From positions 62,001 to 126,000 of the forward strand of contig NZ_CADIKF010000009.1 of the NCBI RefSeq assembly GCF_902859875.1: a stretch of 64,000 nucleotides of DNA, written 5' to 3'. The DNA comes from Paraburkholderia solisilvae (GTDB lineage Bacteria; Pseudomonadota; Gammaproteobacteria; Burkholderiales; Burkholderiaceae). The notes beneath the pieces are model-generated. The model ran no database searches. It was given only the letters and a program-made list of their open reading frames with translations, and had not been told where the DNA came from. Shown one piece after another: positions 27,072 through 36,542 of this stretch (positions within the stretch are counted from its first letter, which is position 1; each line of letters begins with the position of its first letter). Made by a program: the position numbers and the translations under genes.

Positions 27072-30000
27072 TCAGTAGTACCAGTTGTACCTCGCCCCCA
27101 TCAGCGTCACGGGCGTGCCCAGACGCGACACGCGCTGATGCTGGAAGAACAGCGCCAGATGGTCGCCGCCGAACACGGTGCCCGCCACGCCGACGTTGAA
27201 GTCCGGCCCCCATCCCTGATTCGAGTCATGCACGATGCCGACGTCGAGAAACGGCCGCCAGCGATGTGTGTACTGTTCGAGCAGATCGTTGCCGAAGCCG
27301 AAGTACAGCCCGTATTGCGTGTACGTGTCCGGCAGGAAATCCCCTGCGACCGCGGGTTGATCGGCCGCGGGAATCAGCCGCGAGATCAGCGGATCCGCGC
27401 CGCCGCTTGCGCCATAGCCGCCATGCGTGCCGACCACGCGCACCGTGTAGTCCGGATATTCGGTGTGAAAGCGATAGCTGATTTCACCGTTCGACAGCAC
27501 ACCGCTGCCGATATAGTTGCGCGCCTGGCTGTAGAAGCGATCCGCTTCGACACTACCCGTCACCGTGATGCGCTCGGTCACGCGGTACGTGAAGTCGCCG
27601 ATCACGTTGTCCTTCATGCCGCCGACCTGCAGCGTCTGCGTTTCGTCGGCCAGCTGATTGTGGCCCGCCCGGATGCCGAGCGTCAGCGGCGAATTGCGGC
27701 CGGTTTCCGCCGCGAGCGCGAACGTATAGAAGCTGTCGAGCGCATCGCGCCGGCCGCCGGTAATCTGAAACGCGGTATCGCGTGTCTGCCGGCGCGCATA
27801 GACGCTCAGCGACCGGTCCACCGACGGCACGTTGACGAGTTGCGTGATATCGGCCGAATGCTGGAAGTTCTGCACGCCGATCACGCCGACCAGGTAGCGT
27901 TCCGCAATCTTGCGGCTCGCCGCAAGCGTCTGCTCGATGTAATCGAGCGGGTGCTCGACGTGGCTCGTCACCGTCGCGTCGATCGACTGCGGCCAGTCCA
28001 GCGCCGTTTCGGTGACGCGCGTATGCAGCGCGGTGTCTTCGGGCGCGCCTTCGAGACCTTCGAATGCGATCTGCTGCGCGCGGTCCGGCTGATCGACGGC
28101 GATCGTCGCGTCGATCCGGTCGGCGATCGGCAGCCGCGAGCGTTCCTGCGCGAGCAGGCGCTCGAGTTGAGGAAGATCGTTGTCGGCAAGCGCGATCGTC
28201 AGTTGCGCGTCCGCGGGACGCGCGAGACGCGCCGCATATTGCTGCGCGAGCCAACGCTTCGCAAGCGGATTGCTTTCGCGCGACACCGCCCACGCAATCG
28301 CGACTTCCTTCGCCACGGCGTCGTGCAGCCGGCTGTTTTGCGGCAATTGCGCGCCGCTCGCGGGCGCCTCGCCCGGCACGCCCTTCGCGCTGCCGAGCAA
28401 CGTGCGGCGCATATACGCAACATCGGCCGGCGCCGCCTGCGTCGACAGCAAATCGTTGAGCAGCGCCGCCGATTCGTCGGCCGTCGTGTAGTCGGCAGAC
28501 AACGCGACGCGCCGTCCGCGCAAATCCGCCAGCGTTTCGGCATCCTGCGCGTTGCGTCCGCGCAGTGCGCCCCGCGCCGCGCCATGCAGTTTGGCAAGCG
28601 ATTGGGCGTCCTGTTGTAACTGCAACCAGACCTTGTGACGGATCGACCAGGCGAGATCCGCGTGGCCCGCCATTTCCTGCGCATCGGCATAGGTGAGCAA
28701 CCACAGCGGGTCGCGCGACAGCGAGCCGGCCTGGCGCCGCAAATATTCGAGCGCCGCGACCGGCCGGTTCAGGCGCATCTCGGCGGCCGCATAGGGTTCC
28801 CACAGCGAGGCGCTGCGATCCGCGCTGCCGCGCCAGCGATTCAGCACGCGCTTGAGATCCGCGTCGCTGCCGTAGTCGACCAGTGTCCACAGGTACGCCG
28901 CACGCATGTCCGAGGTCGCATCGGGCAGCTCGACCGCGCGCGCGAGGTCCGCCAGCGCGTCGAGCGGCCGATCGGTCAGGCGCGCGTACTCGGCCCGCAC
29001 CGCGAGCACGCCCGGCGAGGCTTCAGCCGCGCGCTGCTCGTCGGGCGTGAGGCTCGCCAGCAACGTCGCGACGCGGTCGTATGCCTGCGCGTCGGTGTAG
29101 TAGAAGATCGCATCCTGCAACGCACGCGGCGTGTGGTCGCGCCGGTAACGCAATTCGGCCACGCGGCCGGCGTCGATCGGATACGGATCGTAGAAGTACG
29201 TCATTTCGCCGAGCTCTTCGGGCGTCGCGGCGCCGCTGGCCAGCAGATGCCGGTATGCATCGTTCGCGTCGTCGTCGAGCTGCAGCAGCCGCGCGAGTTC
29301 CGCGTAGTCGCGCCAGAAATCCTGGTCCGCGTCGCTTGCGCCGGCGCGCGCGCGCTTCAGTGCGGCGAACGACGCGCGATAGTCGCCCGCGCGGTACAGC
29401 ACGCTCGCGGTGCGCAGCGCCGCATTCGCATCGTTCGGATGACGCGCCTGCACCGCGCGATAGGCGGCCAGCGCCTGATCGTCGTGGCCGGCGCGTTCCG
29501 CGAGCCCGCCGATGCGCTGGTCGAGCGCGTCCGCGTTCGCGCCGCGCGGCAAGGAACGCAGAAACGCGAGACCTTCCTCGGGCCGCCCAAGACGCTCGTA
29601 TGTTGCGGTGACGTTGTCGATCAGCTTGAGGTCGTTCGGCGTCGCACGCGCCTGATGCACGAGCGCGGTCAGATACGCTTCGTCGTCGTCGAGCATCGGC
29701 GCGATGCGCAGCACGTTTTGCCAGCCGACCGGGTCATCCGACAGTTGCGCATAGTCAAGCCACGATTTCAGCGCGCGCGGCGCATCACGATTCCACTCGG
29801 CGGTCTGCGCCAGCCGCTTGACCCACAGCACGGAGCGCGGGTCGCGCTGCACCTGCTGCGCGGCAATTTTCTCCGCGCTTGCGAGATCGCCGGATTCGAC
29901 GAACGCGTTGAAGACGACATCCGCGACATTCGGGTTGGCTTCGGATGCCGGCGCCGCGGGTTGTGCGGCTGGTTGCGCGGTTGGTTGTGCCGCCAGTTGC

Positions 30001-31172
30001 GTCGACGGTTCCGCCGCGGGTTGCGGCGACACGGGTGCCGCGGGTTGCGGCGACGCTGGCGCCGCGGGTTTTGCCGTCAGTTGTGCCGGCACGGCCGCCG
30101 CGACACGCATCAGACGCACGCCCCCGCGGTGGCCAGACGATAAAGCCGCCGCGGACCACGCCACAGGGCCGTCCCGATACGCAAATGGCGCATGCGACGC
30201 GGAGCGCGCGTACTTCGCATAGACGGCGGCGATATCGATGCCCGCTTTCGCATTCGCCCGCGCGTGCGCGACGTGCGGATCAGCCGGTTGCGCATCGGCA
30301 TAGCGCGCCAGCATCTTCGCATAGCGATCGACGATATCCGGCCGGTCCGCCGCGCGCGCAAGATTGAGCAGCACGATCAGCGTGGCCGGGTCGTCGGCGA
30401 GCGCGCCGAGATGCGCGTCCGCCGCGGCCAGCGCATCGTCGAGCAGATTGCCCGACTGCAGCGTGCGAATGCCCGTGATGAAACAGCGGCGCTGCTCGTC
30501 GCGCGTCTGCGCGTCGGCCTGCCGGCGGAACCATGCGTTTGCCGCCGCGCGATAGTCGCCGACCTGCAGCGCGTAGCGCGTAATCTGCGTGTCCCACTCG
30601 TCGCGCCCTTTCGGATCGTGCGCCGACAACTGCGTGTAAAGGTCCATCGCGAGCCGCGGCAAGCCCGCTGCCGCCGCGCGTTGCGCGAGCCATTCGAGAT
30701 CGTGCGGCGCCCAGTCGTCGCGTGCCGCCGCGCTCAATTGCTCGCGCAGGTCGGCGAGCGACGCGGCACGGCGCGGATCGTCCTCGGTCAGGGCGAAGGT
30801 GCGCTGTTCGGCGACCGCGAGGCGCAGCATTGTCGCGGCACGCCGCATGTCCTTCGTATGCAGCGCATCCATGCGCGCGGCGACGCGTTCCGCATCGTCG
30901 GCGCGACCGAGATACACGTATTGCGCGCCGAGCAGCGACAGAAATTCCTCGTTGTCCGGCTGCACGCGCGACCATGCTTCGAGATACGCGACAGAGAGAT
31001 CGCTCGGCGCGCCGACCGAGGCGATACGCTCGCGCATCCCGCCGCGCGGCGACACCGCGTACATCGTCGCGAGCACCACCGCGGCCAGCATCAGCACGAG
31101 CCACGTCGAGACGATGCGCGGCCGCTTCGCGCCGGTTCCGGATGCCGCGTGAGCCGTTCGATCAGCCGCCAC
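27072..31172 (-). CDS. pelB: Pel outer-membrane export protein PelB (TPR plus beta-barrel)
   Basis: PelB is the outer-membrane porin for Pel with a large periplasmic TPR region that binds PelA. The 1366-residue protein has an N-terminal hydrophobic anchor (about 21-40), many TPR-like helical repeats from about residue 55 to 1050, and a C-terminal barrel (about 1080-1366) ending in aromatic YNWYY, as in outer-membrane proteins. An 8-residue Pro/Ala/Gln repeat interrupts the TPR region at residues 369-408. The start is GTG and overlaps the pelA end by 11 nt. Confidence 0.92.
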   Translation of the reverse strand: MAADRTAHAASGTGAKRPRIVSTWLVLMLAAVVLATMYAVSPRGGMRERIASVGAPSDLSVAYLEAWSRVQPDNEEFLSLLGAQYVYLGRADDAERVAARMDALHTKDMRRAATMLRLAVAEQRTFALTEDDPRRAASLADLREQLSAAARDDWAPHDLEWLAQRAAAAGLPRLAMDLYTQLSAHDPKGRDEWDTQITRYALQVGDYRAAANAWFRRQADAQTRDEQRRCFITGIRTLQSGNLLDDALAAADAHLGALADDPATLIVLLNLARAADRPDIVDRYAKMLARYADAQPADPHVAHARANAKAGIDIAAVYAKYARSASHAPFAYRDGPVAWSAAALSSGHRGGVRLMRVAAAVPAQLTAKPAAPASPQPAAPVSPQPAAEPSTQLAAQPTAQPAAQPAAPASEANPNVADVVFNAFVESGDLASAEKIAAQQVQRDPRSVLWVKRLAQTAEWNRDAPRALKSWLDYAQLSDDPVGWQNVLRIAPMLDDDEAYLTALVHQARATPNDLKLIDNVTATYERLGRPEEGLAFLRSLPRGANADALDQRIGGLAERAGHDDQALAAYRAVQARHPNDANAALRTASVLYRAGDYRASFAALKRARAGASDADQDFWRDYAELARLLQLDDDANDAYRHLLASGAATPEELGEMTYFYDPYPIDAGRVAELRYRRDHTPRALQDAIFYYTDAQAYDRVATLLASLTPDEQRAAEASPGVLAVRAEYARLTDRPLDALADLARAVELPDATSDMRAAYLWTLVDYGSDADLKRVLNRWRGSADRSASLWEPYAAAEMRLNRPVAALEYLRRQAGSLSRDPLWLLTYADAQEMAGHADLAWSIRHKVWLQLQQDAQSLAKLHGAARGALRGRNAQDAETLADLRGRRVALSADYTTADESAALLNDLLSTQAAPADVAYMRRTLLGSAKGVPGEAPASGAQLPQNSRLHDAVAKEVAIAWAVSRESNPLAKRWLAQQYAARLARPADAQLTIALADNDLPQLERLLAQERSRLPIADRIDATIAVDQPDRAQQIAFEGLEGAPEDTALHTRVTETALDWPQSIDATVTSHVEHPLDYIEQTLAASRKIAERYLVGVIGVQNFQHSADITQLVNVPSVDRSLSVYARRQTRDTAFQITGGRRDALDSFYTFALAAETGRNSPLTLGIRAGHNQLADETQTLQVGGMKDNVIGDFTYRVTERITVTGSVEADRFYSQARNYIGSGVLSNGEISYRFHTEYPDYTVRVVGTHGGYGASGGADPLISRLIPAADQPAVAGDFLPDTYTQYGLYFGFGNDLLEQYTHRWRPFLDVGIVHDSNQGWGPDFNVGVAGTVFGGDHLALFFQHQRVSRLGTPVTLMGARYNWYY
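29949..30068 (-). repeat. Five 24-bp tandem repeats within pelB encoding an 8-residue unit
   Basis: The repeat encodes PAAPASPQ / PAAPVSPQ / PAAEPSTQ / LAAQPTAQ / PAAQPAAP, a flexible Pro/Ala/Gln linker inside the TPR region. Copies nearest the 5' end of the gene are almost identical at DNA level, so the number of units may vary between strains. Confidence 0.7.
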
Positions 31173-34095
31173 AGGCCACCTCGACCGGTTGATAGTCGAT
31201 CGGCAAACCCGCTGCCGGTGCGGTATCGAAGCGCAGCCGGTCGCCGTCGCGCCGCGCGGCGACCGGACGGCCGGCTACGCTGACGCTGCAACGCTGCGCA
31301 TTCGCGAGCTCGACAAAAGGCTGATAGTAGCCGCCGAATTCGAACGACAGGCGATTCCCGGTGCGCGTAAAGCGGCGCACGAAGCCGTTCGCCTGCGCGA
31401 TATACGGCACGCCTGCATTCGATGTCGCCGCGGCGGTGCCGGCTGTCGCATCGAACGTCACGCGCGCGGCGCCGTCCGCGATATGGATATAGGTGCCGTC
31501 CGGCCCGGCCGCATAGCCGGTCACGCCGTGTGACGCGCGCAGATCCGGCGCATTCGCGCCCGGCCAGCGCAGCTCGCGCACCTCGCCGTTGCCGCGCACG
31601 ATCCACGTGACGGCCGCCGCGGTCGATGCCGATGCTCCACTTACCGCACCTGCAGCGCTTGCGGAGCTTGTCGCCGCATCGGCAGGCGCGCTCGCGCCGC
31701 GCACTGCGCGCGCCACCGCGAAGCTGCGCCAGTCGAGCACCTTGCTGGTGTAGTCGGTAATCTGCACCGGCAGCACCGGCTGCTTGAGCACCGCGGCAAA
31801 GATCTGGTCGAGCGCGCGCAGCGACGCGACCTTGGTGCCGCTATACATGTGGTAGTAGATGTCGACCGGCTTGAAACGCAGCGGCCGGTCGGTCATGTCG
31901 AACGTCTCGAGCACGCGCGTGAAGCCGTAGAACGGCCCGAGCCAGTCGTTCGTATAGACGTTCTCGTCCTGGTTCGGCGCATACACCTGGTACGCGCCCG
32001 GCCCTTTCGAGACGCCGATCGGCGCAATGTTCGTCCAGCTGTTCGCGCTCTTCGTAATCACCGTGTCGCCGCCGTTGATGTTGGCCACACCGGCCGCGTA
32101 CACCTTGCGCACGACGATCGCCGGCGGCTCGCAGTTGCCGGGCCATTGCAGCACGACGGTCTTCTTTCCCGGCGGCGCAAGACGCGAATTGATGTAGTCG
32201 ATCGAGCCGGTAATCTCCCGGTCAATATTGAATTTGTAGTTCGGGATATTCAGCGAAAACGCGGTGTCGCCGCCGCCGCGGTCGATGCGCTCGCCGGTCT
32301 GTGCGTCGACGTTCTCCCATTCGAACGGATGCGAGTACGTATGCGTACCGATCGCGACGTAGGGCAGCGCGAACATCTTGCGCGCGATCTCTTCGAGGCG
32401 CGGCGAGATCTTCGGATACAGGCCTTGCGGACCGACCTCGCCCTCGATCACCGAGAGCGTCATCGGCACCTTGTAGCGCGTGAAAATCTGCTCGTACAGC
32501 GCTTCGCCGGAATAATCGGCGCCGGGAAACTCGGCGCGCGACGCGAAGCCGTCGCCGTCGACATGCGTCATGAAAAGACGCCGGCCGTTCTCGGTCGTCA
32601 CGCTCGGCAACGGCATCGGCTGCAGGCGCAGCGCGGCTGCGAAAAATCGGATCGGCTGGATCGCCCAGCGCTCCTGGCCGATGCCGTTCAGCGAGACGAC
32701 CGTGTACGGGCTCATTGCATAGCCGCCCCACGGCGTGATCGCGACCGGATCGAGCGTGGCCTCCCCCGACTTCACGCGCAACAGCGACTGGCTCGCCGCC
32801 CCCACGCGCACGCCGGTCAGATCGCGCGGCCCGAGCCGGGGTTCGGTCTCGAAGCCGATCATCGGGTCGCGCGACACGACGCTGACCGCGTCGGTAAACG
32901 GCCCCGCGACCGGCTGCAGATCGAGCGCCGGACCTTCGTCCTCGGCCGCGTCGAAACCGAACTGGCCGATGAACGCGACCGGCACGTGCGCGGCGATCCG
33001 CGCATCGACCCAGCGGCGCCATGCGGCGGTGTCTCGCGGCTCATCGCCTTCGATCCATACGACGACACCCGCGTAGCGATCCGGCGTCACGTCGTCGGGC
33101 AGCGGATCGTTCATGTCCGCGTACTGGACGTCGTAGCCGAGATAGTTGAGCGGCGTCGCGGCGGCGCGCACACCGGGCGTTTCGTCGAGCGGCAGATCGG
33201 GGGCGCGGTCCTGCACGATCAGGATGCGGCGCGGCATGACCTCGATCGCGCCGATGCCGACCACGTTATGCGCGGCGTTCGTCACATACGGCGTGACGCC
33301 GCTCGCGACGACCTGCGCCGCAGTGGCGCGCGCGCATGCGCGATCGTCACCTGGGCACAGTTCAATCGACACCACGGGCACGCCGGTGCGCTGCGTGAAC
33401 GCATGGGCGGCGTCGCTGCGTGCGGCGCGCTCGGCCGGCGTGACATCGAGTGTGCGCGTGCCGCCGGGCGCCGCCCCGCGCACGAGCGACGGCCCGAGCA
33501 CCGCGTACAGCGCCGTCGCGTGCGGCAGCGCGGCCTGCAATGCGTCGTCGCCGCCGGCGATCAGGCGCGCGTCGGGATGAGCCGCGCGAATCGCATCGAT
33601 CGCGGCGATCGCCGCGGGCGTGTCGAGCAGGAAGCCGCGATAGCCGCGCTGCCACAGCGGCTCGATCTGCTGCGCGACGAACGATGCCGCGTCGCCGTTC
33701 GCGGCGGGTGCGCGCGCCATCCAGACTGTATGCGCGAGCGGATGGGCGGCCGGATCGAAAGCGTTCGCTGGGTCCATCACGACCGCGTCGAACGCCTGTA
33801 ACAGGTCGACCGGAGGATGGGCGCCGTCGAAGAATGCGATGTTGGCCTGCGTCTGTCGCGCAGCCGCAGCAGCCTCGTGCGCATCCGCGGCGTGAGCCTG
33901 CGCAGGCACGCACGAGATCGCGCCTGCGGCGACCACGGCGCGCGCGAGCATCGACCCGGCCGACAGCGCCGCGCGCCGCAGCCGCGATACCGAAGAAACC
34001 CAGCGCCCGCCCGACGATCGAGGCGTCGCCCCCCCTCCCTGAATCTCCGTTGCCATGATGGCTATCCGTTCGCTTATTGCTTTTAACCGGTCCAT
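31162..34095 (-). CDS. pelA: Pel deacetylase/hydrolase PelA, hydrolase domain apparently degenerate
   Basis: PelA is a periplasmic protein that deacetylates Pel and, in P. aeruginosa, also hydrolyses it. The 977-residue product has a signal peptide (cut near AQAHAAD, about residue 70). Next come a GH114-like domain (about 85-290), a Rossmann-like middle domain (about 290-500) and a polysaccharide deacetylase (about 505-760) with HVDGDGF (His511, Asp513, Asp515) and GTHTYSHPF (His585, His589). The GH114 part keeps GYRGFLLDTP but lacks the YVSVGE and FES motifs, so the hydrolase is probably inactive. An ATG 39 bases later (MATEIQ) is an alternative start. It is the first pel gene. Confidence 0.92.
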   Translation of the reverse strand: MDRLKAISERIAIMATEIQGGGATPRSSGGRWVSSVSRLRRAALSAGSMLARAVVAAGAISCVPAQAHAADAHEAAAAARQTQANIAFFDGAHPPVDLLQAFDAVVMDPANAFDPAAHPLAHTVWMARAPAANGDAASFVAQQIEPLWQRGYRGFLLDTPAAIAAIDAIRAAHPDARLIAGGDDALQAALPHATALYAVLGPSLVRGAAPGGTRTLDVTPAERAARSDAAHAFTQRTGVPVVSIELCPGDDRACARATAAQVVASGVTPYVTNAAHNVVGIGAIEVMPRRILIVQDRAPDLPLDETPGVRAAATPLNYLGYDVQYADMNDPLPDDVTPDRYAGVVVWIEGDEPRDTAAWRRWVDARIAAHVPVAFIGQFGFDAAEDEGPALDLQPVAGPFTDAVSVVSRDPMIGFETEPRLGPRDLTGVRVGAASQSLLRVKSGEATLDPVAITPWGGYAMSPYTVVSLNGIGQERWAIQPIRFFAAALRLQPMPLPSVTTENGRRLFMTHVDGDGFASRAEFPGADYSGEALYEQIFTRYKVPMTLSVIEGEVGPQGLYPKISPRLEEIARKMFALPYVAIGTHTYSHPFEWENVDAQTGERIDRGGGDTAFSLNIPNYKFNIDREITGSIDYINSRLAPPGKKTVVLQWPGNCEPPAIVVRKVYAAGVANINGGDTVITKSANSWTNIAPIGVSKGPGAYQVYAPNQDENVYTNDWLGPFYGFTRVLETFDMTDRPLRFKPVDIYYHMYSGTKVASLRALDQIFAAVLKQPVLPVQITDYTSKVLDWRSFAVARAVRGASAPADAATSSASAAGAVSGASASTAAAVTWIVRGNGEVRELRWPGANAPDLRASHGVTGYAAGPDGTYIHIADGAARVTFDATAGTAAATSNAGVPYIAQANGFVRRFTRTGNRLSFEFGGYYQPFVELANAQRCSVSVAGRPVAARRDGDRLRFDTAPAAGLPIDYQPVEVACGG

Positions 34096-34579
34096 CGAAT
34101 TACCTGCTTATCGACGGTTTATGCGACTTCCTGAATCAGATTCCACCGCACCGGTTTTTTCTTTGCGATGCATGCATTTTCGCATCGAACCGCACACCAG
34201 CAACGAACGGACTTCACGAAGCGCTATTCCTTGAATCGGCGCGAATTTTAGCGCGTTCCGGCGTAAAGAAAAGACCTTTCACGAAAATAAAGCACCCCGA
34301 AGTGCTGAAATGAAACATGCCAATTCTCTTTAGCCCTTATCGATAAAGACGCGCAAACGTTAAACCTGATTTGCATAAAAAGATTTAGCCGCGCATAGCG
34401 ACTTTCTTACCGGTAATATTTCCACCAGGAAAATCAGAAGAATCGCGATTGCATTCAGCCGCGTCGATGGGCACAGCAGTTGCTTCGCAGGAGGCGGCAG
34501 CGTCCCGCGCGAACCGAGGCGACGGTTGCCGCCACCCCTTTCATTCACTCATTCGAACTACGCTCGACCGGAGAACGCC
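34096..34579. other. Divergent intergenic region upstream of the pel operon
   Basis: No convincing gene. The region is AT-rich relative to its flanks and should hold the pel promoter on the minus strand and the promoter of the small DUF1328 gene on the plus strand. Small inverted repeats are present: CGATGC...GCATCG around 34168-34186 and AGCAC-N5-GTGCT around 34290. I see no certain -35/-10 pair or known c-di-GMP-regulator box. Confidence 0.4.
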
Positions 34580-34741
34580 ATGCTTCGATACGCTGCCATC
34601 TTCTTTGTGATCGCCATCATCGCGGCCGTGTTCGGCTTTGGCGGCATAGCGGCCGGCGCGGCCGAGATCGCGAAGGTGCTGTTCTTCATCTTTATCGTGA
34701 TCTTCCTCGTGACGCTGCTGATGGGCGTCGTGCGACGCTGA
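34580..34741 (+). CDS. DUF1328-family small membrane protein
   Basis: A 53-residue inner-membrane protein with two hydrophobic helices. It reads [20 protein letters not shown], then [15 protein letters not shown] and a second helix ending in the motif GVVRR. This is the complete DUF1328 (YtjA-like) pattern. GGAG lies eight bases upstream of the ATG. Function unknown; members are often induced by envelope or stationary-phase stress. Confidence 0.85.
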   Translation: MLRYAAIFFVIAIIAAVFGFGGIAAGAAEIAKVLFFIFIVIFLVTLLMGVVRR

Positions 34742-34918
34742 CGCACCGGCGCGCGCGCACGATCCGGCGCGTCGCGCCGCAGCCATTGCAAGGGTTGCGA
34801 ATGCAATTGAAATAGTTGCGCTGTGCGTCGGCCCGCTGCGATCGCGCATCGACAGCGCGCACAGCGGAGATGCCGCGCGAGCAGCGCGGCTGCGCTTCAT
34901 CGCGTGAAGCGTGCGGCG

Positions 34919-35122
34919 TCAGCTTCGCGCGCGTGCTTCGAGCGCGAGCAATGCCTCGTTAAGCTTCTGGACGCGGCTGCGTTGCGATGGCACGGACGCG
35001 GCGGAGGTTACGCTATCCACACGCTTGCGCCAGTATGAAAGCGGAATTCGATCATTCGCGGAGATATGGGTAAGCACCTGTTCGAGGTGCTGGATATCCG
35101 TTTCCAGCTGATAGTGATTCAT
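34919..35122 (-). CDS. Conserved small hypothetical protein
   Basis: A 67-residue, mostly helical, charged protein starting MNHYQLETDIQHLEQVLTHI, with a GGGGAAGG ribosome site two bases from the ATG region. The C-terminal half is Arg-rich (RKRVDSVTSAASVPSQRSRV). It looks like one of the small conserved hypotheticals common in Burkholderiaceae. No domain recognised. Confidence 0.6.
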   Translation of the reverse strand: MNHYQLETDIQHLEQVLTHISANDRIPLSYWRKRVDSVTSAASVPSQRSRVQKLNEALLALEARARS

Positions 35123-35375
35123 GGCCTTCCCCGTGACGGCCAAGCGTTTTTGACAGCTATTCGATCGCTAGGGCGTCCGACAAGCTTTGTTATATGAAGC
35201 GGAATGAACAGGCAGAAACACCTGGCTGCCCTCGGACCGACAATATGACATCGGCACAAAAGATCCGGCAAGCGGCTCGCACGGTATGCGAGGAATCCTC
35301 ATAACTTGTCGTTCTACGCAAGCGGCGGATGTGAGTCGTGCACACATCGCATAACCGTTGCCGACCCTCACGACA

Positions 35376-36020
35376 TCAGCTGTCCGCAATCGCGCCGGCA
35401 GGCAGATCGTGGCTGACGAAACCAAGAATGAGCCGCACCATTTCGTCTTCAAACGTACGCGTGCCGAGATACTCGGGCCGCTCGAGCGCGGTTGCGAGCA
35501 GCACGCCGGAAATCGCGCGGAACAGCACGAAGCGCGCTTCATGAGCGGCAATCCGCCGGCCAAGTTCAGGGCTTTCATGATGCAGCGTGTCAGAGATCAG
35601 CTTGAAATAGCGCTGCATGCCCTCGCCGATTGGCGAGTCGGGCGCGGCATCGCTCCATTGCGCACGGAGGATGCCGTAGAGGCGCGGCCGGTCGGCGATA
35701 AATGCGGCGACCGCGCGGATCATCCGGCGCGTGTTGATACCCATGCCGGACGGCGCGGGATCCGCGAGCGCATTCGTCATCAGTTCAGTGAGCCGCTCCA
35801 GCTCCCGTAACGCGAGCGCCTCGATCAAACCTTCCTTGTTCGGAAAGTACTGGTATAGCGCGCCGATGCTGAAGCCCGCGGTGTCGGCGACACGTTGGGT
35901 GGTGAGGCCTGATTTGCCATGTACTTCGAGTGTGCGCGCGGCGGCTTCGAGAATGCTGTCGAGTGCGAATGACGCCCTGGCCTGCTTCGGCCGTCGGCGT
36001 TCCGAAGACGAGTTGGACAA
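35376..36020 (-). CDS. TetR-family transcriptional regulator
   Basis: A 214-residue repressor with the TetR HTH in its N-terminal third (ILEAAARTLEVHGKSGLTTQ, RVADTAGFSIGALYQYFPNKEG) and a TetR_C-type ligand domain (about 80-205). The target is unknown. No gene is directly divergent within 500 bp; the nearest is another TetR regulator at 36543. A 10-bp-arm inverted repeat lies in the intergenic region. Confidence 0.88.
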   Translation of the reverse strand: MSNSSSERRRPKQARASFALDSILEAAARTLEVHGKSGLTTQRVADTAGFSIGALYQYFPNKEGLIEALALRELERLTELMTNALADPAPSGMGINTRRMIRAVAAFIADRPRLYGILRAQWSDAAPDSPIGEGMQRYFKLISDTLHHESPELGRRIAAHEARFVLFRAISGVLLATALERPEYLGTRTFEDEMVRLILGFVSHDLPAGAIADS

Positions 36021-36542
36021 AGGGCCTCCGTGTGAAGGGACACGGCTATCTTAGTTGAGTTGGCAACGAGTTTCAGCAAGCGCTGTGTAATATCCGCAAC
36101 GCATGTGGAGCGTGTTTTCCATCATCGTTCGGCGAGCTTCGCCGCCGTAACGACGCGTTGCAGTCGCTCGATGACGGAACGTCGTTACGCAACAACCGTG
36201 ACGTGAAGATGACAGTGGGCGATTCAATACAAGCAATACGCTACGCCGACTTTCCGCTCATGATGCCGCGCAAAAAAAGACAGCTGCGTAATCGCCGCGC
36301 GCATACGCTCAGATACGCGCGGCGGATCGCTTCGGTAAGCGCATTGTCGGCGCCCATTCGTTGTCCCGTCGTAAGCCTGTGCTTCGCGTGCCGAAGACTG
36401 CGAAGCCCGCGCGCGGGGAACGAACGCTAATCAGCGAACTGGGTGCGGCACCCTATGCTGATTGCCTTATAACGTTTTGTTTTGGACTTGCAGCTTTCCG
36501 CGAACCTGAGTAATAATCAAATCTCGATCCTCAGGGGGTTTC
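36021..36542. other. Intergenic region between two divergent TetR genes, with a strong inverted repeat
   Basis: No convincing gene. CGTAACGACG (36146-36155) and CGTCGTTACG (36180-36189) form a perfect 10-bp-arm inverted repeat with a 24-bp spacer, about 130 nt upstream of the TetR gene on the minus strand. It could be a hairpin or two half-sites for one of the flanking repressors. Confidence 0.5.

Noticed and set aside
29949..30068. CRISPR-like spacing of 24-bp repeats
   Set aside because: The copies are directly adjacent without spacers, keep the pelB reading frame and encode a protein linker.
31849..33801. Long plus-strand frame of 650 codons opposite pelA
   Set aside because: Arg/Asp/Val-rich translation with no ribosome site or domain; it mirrors the GC-rich third positions of pelA, which has clear motifs.
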